This document shows positions 1 through 10,522 of a stretch of DNA of 64,000 nt, piece after piece (positions within the stretch are counted from its first letter, which is position 1; each line of letters opens with the position of its first letter). The stretch is from Liolophura sinensis (lineage: Eukaryota > Mollusca > Polyplacophora > Chitonida > Chitonidae). The notes under the pieces were generated by a model, which made no database searches, was not told where the DNA came from, and saw nothing but the letters and a program-made list of their open reading frames with translations. The stretch is taken from assembly GCF_032854445.1 (NCBI RefSeq), contig NC_088296.1, positions 12,376,706 to 12,440,705 on the forward strand. The letters run 5' to 3'. The translations under genes and the position numbers were made by a program.

Positions 1-333
1 TTGTTCCTCTTAAGGGTTAAATCAGTAGGCAGCAAATTATCATAGGGGATACAAACGCTATATTGTTGCCTGTCTGTGTGAAATTTTGCTTTATTTATCA
101 GAATTGTTAAATTGTCTCCTAGTCCAGTCTACAAACTCTGTCCCTTTAACATAGACTGGCCTAAGCTATTTAACCCTTTGCTCTCCTTTTATTCCTTTAA
201 ACATGTGTTTATTTCATTCCAGTTTTTATGATTGCTCATTGTTAAATTCAGTGAGGTGCTTGGGATATTTTGCATGTACCAAATACCATAGTTTACGGTT
301 TTCTTGTTTTTTTGTTTGTTTTTTTTTTTCATA

Positions 334-471
334 TTTCCAGAAACCATCAAATTGTTTAATATGTGTACTATCTTATTTCCAGAAACCATCAAATTGTTTA
401 ATATGTGTACTATCTTAATTCCAGAAACCATCAAATTGTTTAATATGTGTACTATCTTATTTCCAGAAACA
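334..471. repeat. 42-bp tandem repeat, 3 copies plus start of a fourth
   Basis: Unit starts tttccagaaaccatcaaatt. Copies begin at 334, 376, 418 and 460 with near-perfect identity, which suggests recent expansion. It lies in the first visible neogenin intron. Each unit happens to contain a TTTCCAG acceptor-like string. Confidence 0.95.
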
Positions 472-703
472 GTTGATATGAGATCATAGCTGAATCAGTC
501 ATTTTTCTGATCATCTTGTAGAAACTGTGATGATATTTTGTCTTAAAAATGTGCTTAAAAATACACGTAGGATAGAAATCAGGTAAAAAGTCAGGAAACT
601 CCGTAACTGTATCCAGCGCAGAGTGGTAGCTTTAGCTATGTGTACACTGATTTACAAGAAACTCCTGTGGTTATGTACAGGAGAAAGATAAAATGTCAGG
701 TAT

Positions 704-770
704 TTATTTATTTGATTGATGTTTTATGCTGTACCCAAGAATATTTCACTTATACGACGGCGGCCAAAAT
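704..770 (-). mobile_element. 5'-truncated SINE tail with 10-bp target duplication
   Basis: The (TTTA)n run, then gatgttttatgctgtaccc and ttcacttatacgacggcgg, is the reverse complement of the 3' tail seen at 35,880-35,950. It is bounded on both sides by TGTCAGGTAT (694-703 and 771-780), a perfect target-site duplication typical of LINE-driven insertion. Only the last ~65 bases were inserted. Confidence 0.85.
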
Positions 771-876
771 TGTCAGGTATACATAGTATGAAATCATTAC
801 AAAAGTGCTAACTGTTTTCACTGTTTAGTGGTAACAGTAATTATACTGAAAGAAAACTGTTTGCTATTTTGTTCAG

Positions 877-966
877 CGGACGGCACGGGAGGTGGGCAAA
901 TTGAGACTCCAGGGCGGGGCAACTTCTTCCCTCCCAATGACAGAGTACCTAGCTCCAGTGCTGAGG
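877..966 (+). CDS. NEO1: neogenin/DCC exon, extracellular juxtamembrane linker
   Basis: Acceptor TTCAG before 877, donor G|GTAAGC after 966. It reads DGTGGGQIETPGRGNFF and then a serine-rich stretch, low-complexity as expected for the linker between the last fibronectin domain and the membrane. It starts with two bases of a split codon and ends with one. That base joins the next exon as g|aa (Glu), keeping the frame. The upstream exon is outside the window or not recognised in 1-876. Confidence 0.8.
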
Positions 967-3900
967 GTAAGCAGAATGTCTTATAGAAATACAACCACAC
1001 ACCTTACATCCCCTGGGTCAGAGCTTGATATTAACGCTGAAGATGGGGATTTTGGTCAGGCCAGTGGAATTACATAAGAACTCGTCCCACTGAACAGCCA
1101 TTTATCAACATTAATTCATTTCCCTGGGACACAAATTCATAACAAATCAACTAAAATATGTCTTCTTTTATTAGTAGATGCTGTAGATTTGAAAGAAAAC
1201 AATCATGCTTTGTTTATTTACTGTAGGATCAGTTAATATTGAGTTGATCTCAAAGCATGTTTTTGTTATAATTTTGATCCCTGAAGGTCAGCTTTTTGGG
1301 GGTTATTTTATGCAGATTTTATGAACTAGTGTAAGTCCAAGAAAGCATAGATTGGAGAATTTAGGGACAAATCATCATTTTGATTTTTGGTTTTGTAACT
1401 TGGAAGATGAAATGCAATGCATACCTGCATGGTTTTATATCAGCATTCTTTGTTTTAATTATAATTTTTTTTCCAAAAATGTAACTTCAAGGAGAACATA
1501 GAATAGAACTCTGCTGAATGAGGCAATGTGAGTAAATAATCCTGGTTGAAATTTGACAAATGTCAAACACAGTATTTTATTTTGCCTTTCAATTTTCAGA
1601 AGGAAAAGCTGACCAAGAGGGCACATCGAAACAGAAGGGAATCTCCAACAACGTTTTAATCATCATCATAGCTTGCGTTGTCGGCGTGACATTCTGTGTC
1701 ATCATTTTTGTCGTGACTCTTGTGTTTTGTCGTCGGCGTACAAACAATGTTGAATCGGAACCAAAGAACCAGTTAGTAATGGCGTACTCTTGTGTTTGTT
1801 TATGTTTGGTTAGTTTAGTGACTTGATTCACTACATTAAGTTATGATGAGATTATTGATGAGATTGTAGAGGTCATGATGGTTATAAAATACTGTTTGCT
1901 CTTTTGGCTTATCTCGGAGGCCATCAGGTATCGGGTAACGGTTGTCTTCTGATGTTGCCTGGTTTGCTTCATTATTGTCCGGTGAACAAGAAAATACTGA
2001 GTACACTGATTAAATATTACATTACTGCAGGGTTAAATACAAGTCACCAATTAAGTATTACATTACTGCGGGGTTAAATACAAGTCACCAGTTAAGTGTT
2101 ACATTATTAAAGGGTCACATACAAGTCACCAATTAAGTATTACATTATTAAAGGGTCACATACAAGTCACCAATTAAGTATTACATTATTAAAGGGTCAC
2201 AATTCACTAATTATGTATTACATTGTTACAGGGGCACAAGTCACCAATTAAGTATTAGATTATTACAGGGCCACAAGTCACTCATTAAGTATTACATTGT
2301 TACAGGGCCACAAGTCACTCATTAAGTATTACATTATTACAGGGCCACAAGTCACTCATTAAGTATTACAATATTACAGGGCCACAAGTCACTCATTAAT
2401 GTATTACAATATTACAGGGCCACAAGTCACTCATTAAGTATTACAATATTACAGGGCCACAAGTCACTCATTAAGTATTACAATATTACAGGGCCACAAG
2501 TCACTAATTAAGTAATACATTATTACAATGGGCTAATTACAAATCCCTCATGAAGTCTAACATTGTTACAGGGGCACATACAAGTCACCCAGTAAGGGAC
2601 CAGTCAAAGATGTCAAGCCACCGGACCTGTGGATTCATCATGACCACCTCGAGCTGAAGAACATGCAGAAGGCCACCTGGTGGCGGAGAGCCGACGATGA
2701 CGGTCCACGCCAATCCCGCGCAATTCTCAGGAGATCAAACACGCGGAGGAGATGCAGCATGCGCTGGAGATGGACAAGCGAAGAAACTCCTTTTATAGGT
2801 GAGTTACAGAATGGAACACTGCACGGTGGTCGAATTCATGAAAGTGCCAAGACTAAATTTGTTTCTATGAAATACAAAATGTGTTGTCTTCATTAAAGTT
2901 TGACCAAAATTTGGTGGGGGGGTGGGGGGGTGGGGGTGGGGGGGTGGGGTGGGGGGGTGAATCTTATATTTTAATGTAGTGAAGCTTTACAATATCAGAA
3001 AATGTGAGTTTTTTTCCATACAGTACCTTTTTAGGCCAAAACTAAATTAATTTGATAGTAAGATGCAAACACTGTATTGAAAGTGATAAACTTTTGACAT
3101 TTTTATTATAGTATATTATTAATTATGGATTTTTGATTGGATGCTAGGGTCAGAGCCACCTAGTTATGAGCCCCGCCCTGAAGAGAGGTACCAGCGACCA
3201 ATCACAGTGAGGCCCAAACCCATCATGCTGCCTGTGGACAGCCAACCGCATCCTCCGAGAGAACGTAGGTTTTGAAACAGGGATTTTTATTGGTTCTGAC
3301 GCTTTGAATTAAGACACATTCATGAAATTTGTTTTATGATTGGTTTTATTTATTCAGAAATAGAAAACGTGTTCTTCAGAAGATTGGTTTAACTTATGCT
3401 TGAGATAAGAGGTTTTCAGCAAAATGTATTACACCAGAAAAGTTTTCTAGTCTTCAATGGTTTCTTTCTTGTACTTGTACCTTTTTCTGCAAAAAAAATG
3501 TAGATACTTTTAACTAAGTACATCAAGTCTGTCAAAAATGTTTGTTTTCTGAGTATTAATTTAGCCGATTTTTACTTCAAACAAATTTTTTTTTGAATAT
3601 TAATAATACAGCTGCAGCACAAACTGTATAAATATTCATTAACTTGTAGCCATAGCAACGGTCACTGCCATGCCCAATGGTCATGTGATGCAAGTGGTAG
3701 ACCCCCAGCAGGGTGGAGTTCCCATGAGACCTGTGTACCCACGAACCCAGTACAACACACAATACTCTTCAACACCAAGGGTTCATGCGGAGACGTCTCG
3801 CAGCCCAGCTCAAGTAAGCGAAAAATTTTTTCCTTAGAAAGATCTTTTTTTCTCAACACTCTATCTAGGCTCATCAGAACCTGGTTTCATTTTGAGCACA

Positions 3901-6900
3901 TGGATGGCTTGTTTGTAGGACAAATGAAGAAGTGAAATGATTGCATGTTCACACATTTGTATGTTACAAGTTAAACATTGCAAAAATAGAGCAATATCAT
4001 TTCACACATTGTATGTTACAAGTTAAATATTGCAAAAACAGAGCAATATCATTTCAGACGTTGATTGGTCACTGTCTCGCGGTTGGTTAACATAGGACTG
4101 AAACGTCTTGCAAAAACAAAAAATGTGAAGTATCTAAGAATGATGATGCTTTTATTCTGAAATGCTGGTATCTTTAGTTTGAAATGTTACAAATTGCAAA
4201 AATAATGCCATTTGCTGTATCTGGACTGAATCTTTAAGTATATCCAACATCCTGTCAAAAAAATGCAGATAACATTGTATCAGAAATGTAGACAACATCT
4301 TGTCTAAAAAGTGACAACTGTTGTTGCAAGGCTTCAACTTAAAAGTTGCATATTTCAGATAATATATTTTAGTTTAACTTGTAATGAATGTCTTGCATTT
4401 GGCATGAGATATGTAAATAACCCATAATTCTACACTGTTGCATTTGTTTGGCATGCATCTGAATTTAAAGTAACAGAAAACTTAAATCATTTGAAAGAAC
4501 GCCCTACTGATAAAAAGTTTCAAACATTTGCTGGGAACAGTTCTTTATGAGCTAATGTGTACTTAAGTTTTCTGTTAGTTTAATACCACTTTCAATTAAA
4601 ACTAAAGTCAAAGTGGAATTACAGTTGTTTGAAAGGAAAGATGACTCAAACTGGAACTAAAAAAAAAAGACATCCAAAAGTACATTCTAAAATACAATGT
4701 TTGTGTTTGTATGTGTGTGGGTTAAACACAGTGGATTTTCAGTCATGTCTGGCGATGATGTTTTAAATTTGAGTCATTTTCCCTGAAATCCTTTCATTTC
4801 CCATTAATCATTCATATATATATATATATATATCATGTACATATGACTGTGGGAATGTAAATAGATAATTTAAATCATGCTATTGTCATTTTTTTTTTTT
4901 GTCTTTTTTCATTGAAATCTAGCAAGGGAAAAACTCAGTATGATATTTCCTTTTAAAGCGTTTTGAACTTTGTAGTATTGCATATAATGTGCTGTCAAAT
5001 TACGATTAGGTAGCACCTTAAAGAAGTCGAAAAATTATGGGGCCCAGTTTCACAAAGTCGGCATACAACATTTTTTATCGTACGTTTGTCTTACGATATT
5101 TCGTACATCATTATCACTGTACCATTGTTCTATATGTGCGATTATCATACATGTACAAAATCTTTGTGAAACCGGGCCCAGTTGAGTGAAAAAACAAAAT
5201 ATTTAACTTCTTTTAAATCTCATGAGAAAAAAAAAATCAATTATGTGTTTTGGGGTTATGATGGTAAACTGTGAAATGTATGATGGTACCTTTAGTTTCT
5301 GAAAAAGATGACACTAGAAAACTAATTATAACACCTGTAATTTGTGCTATAAGCAGTTGATTACAATTTGGTAATTTGACAGCATATAAATAATCAGCTT
5401 CCATTTGAAGTGTGTATTTATAAAGCTGTTAAAGTACCTGTGAAGTTGCTGTCCCAATTTTTTATTTGCCATAGTTTTAGAACAAGGGCTATTGTGAATG
5501 TCTGTGATACAGTGAAGACACATGTATATTTCCCATCATTCTTGTTTCTTCAACCTTTATATGAACTGGGTTACAATATGCAGAGAAATTATTCCTTGTT
5601 CAAAATTTAAACAAACTTAAGATTTTGTTTGGTAGGTTTCTGGTTTGTATACTTAAACATTCTCTTTTTGGCATGTTTCAAAATTTATTCCATGTTTTAA
5701 ATTTTAAATAAAGTTAAGATTTTGTTTGGTAGGTTTCTGTTTTGTACAGTTGAACATTCTCTTTTTGGCATCTTTCAAAATTTAGTCCATGTTTTAAATT
5801 TTAATAAATTTAAGATTTTGTTTGGTAGGTTTCTGTTTTGTACAGTTGAACATTCTCTTTTTGGCATCTTTCAAAATTTATTCCATGTTTTAAATTTTAA
5901 TAAAGTTAAGATTTTGTTTGGTAGGTTTCTGTTTTGTACAATTGAGCATTCTCTTTTTGGCATCTTTAAAATTTATTCCATGTTTAAATTTTAAATAAAT
6001 TTAAGATTTTGTTTGGTAGGTTTCTGTTTTTGTACAGTTGAACATTCTCTTTTTGGCATGTTTCAAAATTTATTCCATGTTTTAAATTTTAAACAAAGTT
6101 TAAGATTTTGTTTCATAGCATTCTGTTTTCTATGGTTGAACATTCTCTTTTGGCATCTTTCAAAACTACAGAACTATTTAGTGATTTCATGAAAATAATT
6201 TACATAATTTCACTGCTACAGTGCATGAAAACCAGGGAGATGATACCCTGTAATTCTGCTCATAAAGAGGTTGAAGAAACATCCCCGGAGCAGAACTTTT
6301 TGAGTTTTCCTGCATGGAGCATGAATTGATTTTCTTTCTTCAAACTTTTTTTTCACGCAAATTTGAAACAGTTTATGGAGATGATGATGAAGAGTATGAC
6401 CCAGTTGCCTCTGACCCTCTTCTTGGCGAAAAATCTCCATATCGCAGTCGGATTGGTTATGGCATGTATTCCGTATTTGACCTTTAACCTGTTATTTAAA
6501 TAAACAAATCATCTGTAACCCAATCATTTCATTGGTTGATCTAACTCACGGGCTAGCATTGTGAGTTGACATACATGTAGCTCTGCAAACTGCTTACATT
6601 ACTAACAATTAACCCTTTAACCATCAGGTTTAACAGTTGTATATTTCCTTCGTTTGATTGGTTCATGGGTAACATGACCTTTAATGTTAATATCCAAGGA
6701 TTTGATTGACCCATGTCACTTTGAGTGTAGAGCATCCAATTACCAGCCACGGTTCGGTCTCATAGGCTTGTATACTTTTGCCACAGCATTCTCTATACCT
6801 TATTAAAATTTTGCCTCTCTTGAGTAAAAGAAGGGAAGCAGTTCTTCTTTACTGTTTCATTTTGTTTCGAAAAACTAACGTGACATTATTTCAGCAATCT

Positions 6901-7794
6901 TACATTGTGTATATGAGTTCCAGCAAATCAGAAATTATGCCGCTTAATAAATGTCTAAAAATATCTAATATCAGCAGAAGTCTGTTTTTCTTCCTGATTA
7001 CAGAGCAGAGCTAGGGGAACCTGTGTCTGGTTTTTAATGTTTCTTTTTATATTTCTGCCAAGAATGAAAAATGACTAAAAAACGAGTTAAAACAAAATGG
7101 GGATTGAAACTTTAGTGATCACAGTTTTCACCTTTTTTACTTAATTTTTGCAGAGGAGGGTAACTTTCCCCTCACTCTCACCCCATGTTTTATCCCATTT
7201 TGAAACACGAGAGTACTGACAAGGGAGACCACTCTCCTTTCTTTGTTACAGACCCTCAAACCCCTGACATGTCCACACCATATCACCAGCTGCACTCGTC
7301 CTCTGAGCATGTACATCGTCAACACGTACACCCGCCGTGTCCTCGTTCGCCCTCCCCTAGTTCGGGGACCTCGGGGACTGAGGCGGGAAGATGGGGGCAG
7401 TCTCTCACGCAGGACTCCCCATAGGAACCCCTTGAAAAGCTTTAAAGTCCCCCGGGCCCCCTGGAGGCCCTTCCACCCCCAGACAAAACACATAGGTAGG
7501 CCCTGGTGTATGACATGCCCATCTGTAGTCCGTCCGTCCGTCCATCCGTCTGTCTGTGTGTTCAGTGAGCAACTCCAGTTTAAGAGGCTCTAGTTTGAAT
7601 GTGTGTCAATAGCTAGGTCTTTGTGTCCATTCGCAGTGGGCTTTTCAGCCAAGACTGTCTCATCTCTGTAGAAGGACTTTATATGTGTGCCTCTTGGCCT
7701 GTGCCTCTGTTTAGTGAAGACTTTGGTCAAAGCAATGTTGGAGATAATTTTACTGCTTAGTTTAAGGGGCTTGTGCTTGAATGTGTTAATGTTG

Positions 7795-7833
<39 letters not shown>

Positions 7834-10522
7834 TGTCTGTCTGTCTGTCTGTCTGTTTACTGTAGACCTTGATCAAAGCAGTGTTGTTGATCATCTCTGT
7901 TTAACAGACAAGTGTTTGAGTGTGTGGCTTTTAATCACTGACACTTTCAAAATCCTTGCAGTGTAAAGAAACAAGTGTTTGAAAGTCTGTTTTCCATAGG
8001 CCTTTATGTCTGACATGCCTTGAGCTCAGGAAATGCTTTGAAACAACTCTGTTTGAAAGGGAATTTTTTGAATGTCTGTCTGTTTGTCTGTCTGCGTGGT
8101 CAGTGTATACTGTATTTCACTTAAAATGTGGCCTGTAAAAATGGACTTTCAGAGGCATATAAAGGTCATAAAATTATACTTTTGATGTGAGTTCAGAAGT
8201 ATGTTTTTCTGCTAAAACATTGATCAAACTCCATAAAAATCTCTTTTGAGTTTTTTGTAAAACTTGAAATACAGTAGTTTTAATCCGATACCTGATCCTG
8301 ACAGGTCTGAATGAGGAAACACTTCTGTAAATGTTTGTCTGTTTGTATATTGTTCTTTGTTGTGTGAGAATCAGCAAGTCCCACCCTTCAGCTTTGAAAT
8401 GAAACGCTCAAAATACCGTCTTTTAATTGACCATCCCCTTGTGTATTAACAAAGCCAAGACTTGGTTGAGTTTTGCGCCTCGTTTGATGTAATTTTTCAT
8501 GTCTATTTCTCCGCTTAAGCCAACAAACTCAACCACAAATACCTGTGCACTGACATTCTAATCTGTTAACTCTACTTACATGTATATTTGCCGCAATGCT
8601 AATACATTTTGTGTAACCATTAACATTAGAAGGAATTGATAAAAACCTAAAATTACACAAAGAAGGCACTCATAACTAACTTTCCATCCGTACCCCCAGT
8701 CCCCAAACCCCTAGTTCCCCAACACCTCAGTCCCACCGACACCCCAGTTCCCCAAACCCCAGTTCCCCAGCCCTAAATGCCCAGCCTCCACTCCCTGAAG
8801 TATTTTGTCAGGATTTGGATTCTTTATGTAAATAACAATTTTCTGTCAGTAACATGCTCGCATTAACACTGCCGAAGTCGCATTAAGCTATAATTATTCA
8901 TTCATTCATTCACCAATATCATTTCCTTGCAACTGATTTATGATTGATGTGCTTGTCTTTTCGGCTGGCTTTCATTGCTTTCATTGCTTGTCTTTTCGGA
9001 TGGCTTTCATTGCTTTCATTGCTTGTCTTTTCGGCTGGCTTTCGTTGCCTGTCTTTTCTGCTGGCTTCCTTTATTGGTCTTCTTTGCTCGGTTTCATGAC
9101 TTGTCTTCTTTGCTGGCTTTGTTTTCTTGGTTCATCTCCTTGCGTTAAGGAGTGATTTGTACATTCTTCAATGTTGGAAACCTTTCATTACAATATTCTT
9201 CACATTTTTGCTGTTCACCTGTAATAAGATATGGACAAATAAAATTGTATAAATATACAATATATATATGTGACAGTGGTATCTGCCCCCATTGCTTTGC
9301 TCATTTCCATTATTGAACAGTCATGGAGGGTATATAAACCTACAGCTAAATTCCCATTTGGTTATCAAGAAGAATTTTGAAGAAGTGTAAAGTACATCAT
9401 TTCCACAACAAACTCATTTCATGAAATGGGAAAGAAATATCGTGGATGCCTGTGATCTAAGTTGAAGTCTGATAGAAGTAAATTCTGCATTCTGTTTAAC
9501 GTATTTTTATGAGTGCTTTACTGAATTGATCATAGACTTGTATTTCTTTAAAAGTTGAGGTACATTTATTTATAAAAGAAAGTTATATGAAATTTTAGTA
9601 TAATATTAACAAATTTTCCAAGAACCTTTAATGCAGGATATATAACAGTTGACCACAGTTCTTTCAGAAACATTACATTGTTTGAATTGCTGAATAAAAT
9701 AGCAGTACATATGGTTTACATTTAAATTGTCAGAAACATTGTAAGTATTAATATCCATATTTCAAGTATACATCAAAAAATTATTCCAGTCTGAGGATCT
9801 ACTTGTATAACTTGAAATTAATGCCGCTATTTTAGGTTTATTCTTATATATACATAGTGTGACTTTCTCTTGTATATTAAACTTTTTACCCATGTTAGAA
9901 AGTAACTGTGCATGTTTTTGAACTCTGCACTAATAAGACAAGGGTTTTCAGCTCAGTCATTGCCTTACAACCATTGACTCTCTTTCCTACAGTGAAACCC
10001 CAGCAGCCTGTGAATAGCCCATACAAAAAAACCCAACCCACCAATCACGAGCGCACCTATCAAGCCCAGGATGCCCATCAGCCACAGGGGGCCAGACGTC
10101 ACCCTTAAGGCCAAAGTCAAGGACGAAAGGGAGAGAGAGGTGGGTGTCTAAAAGCGATGGTAGCTTATGTGAAACTTGTGAGACAGCCTATTTCTGGGCA
10201 GTGTTGTTATCCTTGAATATTGTTGACTGAAAGAGTTTTACAGTAGCGAGTGTGAAAAATAATAATGACCATAATTTTTAATTTTTTCACTGTGTGGAAG
10301 CTCAGATCATCCCTCCGTCAGCCAACCCATCAATGAATTCATTGGTTTACTTTCACTTTTGTGTTGTTTTTGTTGCTGCTGTTCACGTTGTCTTATGCTA
10401 TGTCACTTTTGTTTTCCTCCCAGAAGTCTCTGAGCACGGAAGAGTTGACAGCTGAAATGGCAAATCTTGAAGGCCTGATGAAAGATCTGAATGCTATCAC
10501 ACAGCAGGAGTTTGAATGCTAG
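877..10522 (+). CDS. NEO1: Neogenin/DCC-family netrin receptor, 3' part of gene (eight exons, C-terminal region)
   Basis: Single-pass receptor for netrin and, for neogenin, RGM ligands; it guides axons and cell adhesion at the plasma membrane. Seen here: a juxtamembrane exon, a hydrophobic transmembrane segment followed by CRRR, then the whole cytoplasmic tail with the family's three conserved motifs: P1 (VKPPDLWIHH, exon at 2593), P2 (NPLKSF, exon at 7252) and P3 (LEGLMKDLNAIT, last exon). TPIPRNSQE just after P1 is a further neogenin signature. The Ig and fibronectin domains must lie upstream of the window. In the family P3 mediates receptor association and P1 binds cytoplasmic partners. 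Exon joins: 877-966, 1600-1771, 2593-2798, 3148-3264, 3650-3813, 6372-6455, 7252-7495, 9993-10139, 10424-10522. That is nine segments if both proline-rich exons are counted. The frame breaks in the P1, P2 and A-rich exons and at one junction. Neogenin versus DCC cannot be settled, since most protostomes have one gene (frazzled/unc-40). Confidence 0.95.
967..1599 (+). other. intron, nothing notable
   Basis: Donor GTAAGC and acceptor TTTTCAG at the ends. AT-rich filler between them, with no repeat or ORF of interest. Confidence 0.7.
1600..1771 (+). CDS. NEO1: neogenin/DCC exon, transmembrane segment
   Basis: Acceptor TTTTCAG|A. The exon reads GKADQEGTSKQKG, then a hydrophobic helix beginning NVLIIIIACVVG, then the stop-transfer CRRRT. 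The best donor is CA|GTTAGT at 1772, because it leaves two bases that join t from 2593 to give His and the run KNHKGPVKDVKPPDL, which fits the family just before P1. An alternative donor GTAATG at 1776 would break the phase. Confidence 0.9.
2010..2590. repeat. 37-bp tandem repeat array, about 14 copies, in neogenin intron
   Basis: Unit of the type attaagtattacattattac followed by agggccacaagtcactc. Central copies (for example at 2282 and 2319) are spaced exactly 37 bp. The edge copies are more diverged and longer. The array runs almost to the acceptor of the P1 exon, and its last copy supplies the bases just before that splice site. Confidence 0.92.
2593..2798 (+). CDS. NEO1: neogenin/DCC exon, P1 motif, with two compensating frame breaks
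   Basis: Acceptor ACCCAG|T, donor AG|GTGAGT. The 5' half reads KDVKPPDLWIHHDHLELKN (P1). From about 2700 the family sequence continues in another frame: TPIPRNSQE followed by KRRNSFY near the exon end, matching neogenin's TPIPRNSQD...RRNSY. The exon's end phase, however, fits the next exon only in the first frame, so a second compensating shift is needed near 2790. The first shift is near 2695-2707 (gacggtccacg). Either base-level assembly errors or real mutations; both sides are too well conserved for an old pseudogene. Confidence 0.88.
2909..2959. repeat. G-rich run, potential G-quadruplex
   Basis: Almost pure G/T tract with many G5-G7 runs on the + (transcribed RNA-like) strand of a neogenin intron. 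Confidence 0.85.
3148..3264 (+). CDS. NEO1: neogenin/DCC exon, proline-rich cytoplasmic segment A
   Basis: Acceptor TGCTAG|GG, donor GAAC|GTAGGT. It reads SEPPSYEPRPEERYQRP and then RPKPIMLPVDSQP, which lines up with neogenin RPKMMMPFDSQP. It starts with two bases of a split codon and ends with one (c), which joins cc of the next exon as Pro. Confidence 0.88.
3650..3813 (+). CDS. NEO1: neogenin/DCC exon, proline-rich cytoplasmic segment B
   Basis: Acceptor TTGTAG|CC, donor CAA|GTAAGC. It reads IATVTAMPNGHVMQV, then a PMRPVYPRTQYNTQY stretch, and ends ETSRSPAQ, comparable to the serine/proline SPARS region of the vertebrate tail. It ends in phase 0, which does not match the next exon I can place (6372, needing one carried base). 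Either a small exon between 3814 and 6371 is missed, or there is another one-base error. Confidence 0.8.
4812..4834. repeat. (AT)n microsatellite
   Basis: About 11 AT units in an intron. Confidence 0.9.
5039..5183. mobile_element. MITE-like foldback element, GGGCCCA ends
   Basis: The left end ggggcccagtttcacaaag is mirrored by the right end ctttgtgaaaccgggcccag. The arms are about 20 bp with weaker pairing inward, around a ~100-bp centre rich in tacgat/atcgta-type half-sites. No ORF. It shares the terminal GGGCCCA with the elements at 33,139 and 41,253. A non-autonomous DNA transposon is likely, but no clear target duplication was seen. Confidence 0.75.
5619..6165. repeat. 96-bp tandem repeat, five copies plus a partial
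   Basis: The unit starts aagattttgtttggtaggtt. Starts lie at 5619, 5716, 5812, 5908, 6003 and 6102 (periods 97, 96, 96, 95, 99). The ORF across it (MFGRFLFCTVEHSLFGIF...) exists only because 96 is divisible by three. Neogenin intron. Confidence 0.95.
6372..6455 (+). CDS. NEO1: neogenin/DCC exon, acidic segment
   Basis: Acceptor GAAACAG|TT, donor ATTG|GTTATG (weak). The only sensible frame reads YGDDDEEYDPVASDPLL and ends with SPYRSRI. The single base g left at the end joins ac of the next exon to give Asp, so the 3' junction is in phase. The 5' junction is not in phase with 3650-3813. Confidence 0.65.
7252..7495 (+). CDS. NEO1: neogenin/DCC exon, P2 motif, one frame break
   Basis: Acceptor TTACAG|AC, donor ATAG|GTAGGC. 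It opens with PQTPDMSTPYHQLHSSSE, like the HSSSE segment of DCC, and runs to GRWGQSL (family: SGQSLPT) before a stop at 7422. The P2 core, NPLKSFKVP, lies in the next frame (about 7416-7455), as does the exon end, which joins the next exon in phase as g|tg (Val). A single one-base excess or two-base loss near 7400-7425 (ctctcacgcaggactcccc) would explain it. The antisense frame here is also open, but only by composition. Confidence 0.85.
7798..7856. repeat. (GT)n(CTGT)n compound microsatellite
   Basis: About 17 GT units run directly into seven CTGT units. Confidence 0.95.
8966..9070. repeat. 35-bp tandem repeat, 3 copies
   Basis: Unit tggctttcattgctttcatt then gcttgtcttttcgga. Copies at 8966, 9001 and 9036, then decaying. 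Confidence 0.85.
9993..10139 (+). CDS. NEO1: neogenin/DCC penultimate exon, frame break at A7 run
   Basis: Acceptor CCTACAG|TG, donor GAG|GTGGGT. It reads VKPQQPVNSPYKK up to the A7 run at about 10024-10030. Beyond it the gene's frame continues as PPITSAPIKPRMPIS and then DVTLKAKVKDERERE, comparable to neogenin RSRPPMPVV. One A too many in the run accounts for the shift. The exon ends in phase 0 and joins KSLSTEEL in the last exon. Confidence 0.85.
10424..10522 (+). CDS. NEO1: neogenin/DCC last coding exon, P3 motif and stop
   Basis: Acceptor TTTTCCTCCCAG|AAG. It reads STEELTAEMANLEGLMKDL and then NAITQQEFEC before TAG at 10520. Neogenin ends LTKEMAHLEGLMKDLNAIT plus two residues, so P3 is nearly identical and the tail is a few residues longer. 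P3 is the helix used for receptor association and adaptor binding. Confidence 0.96.
   Translation, partial: KSLSTEELTAEMANLEGLMKDLNAITQQEFEC

Larger units (their letters stand above)
7496..9992 (+). other. neogenin intron with simple repeats
   Basis: Holds CCGT/CTGT-rich sequence (7528-7560), a (GT)n(CTGT)n tract, a C-rich imperfect repeat of 'ccccagttccccaaac' (8690-8790), and a 35-bp tandem repeat (8966-9060). No coding potential was recognised. Confidence 0.7.

Noticed and set aside
7137-7493. 118-codon minus-strand ORF
   Set aside because: It lies antisense to the neogenin P2 exon and is Arg-rich only because of the GC-rich coding strand.
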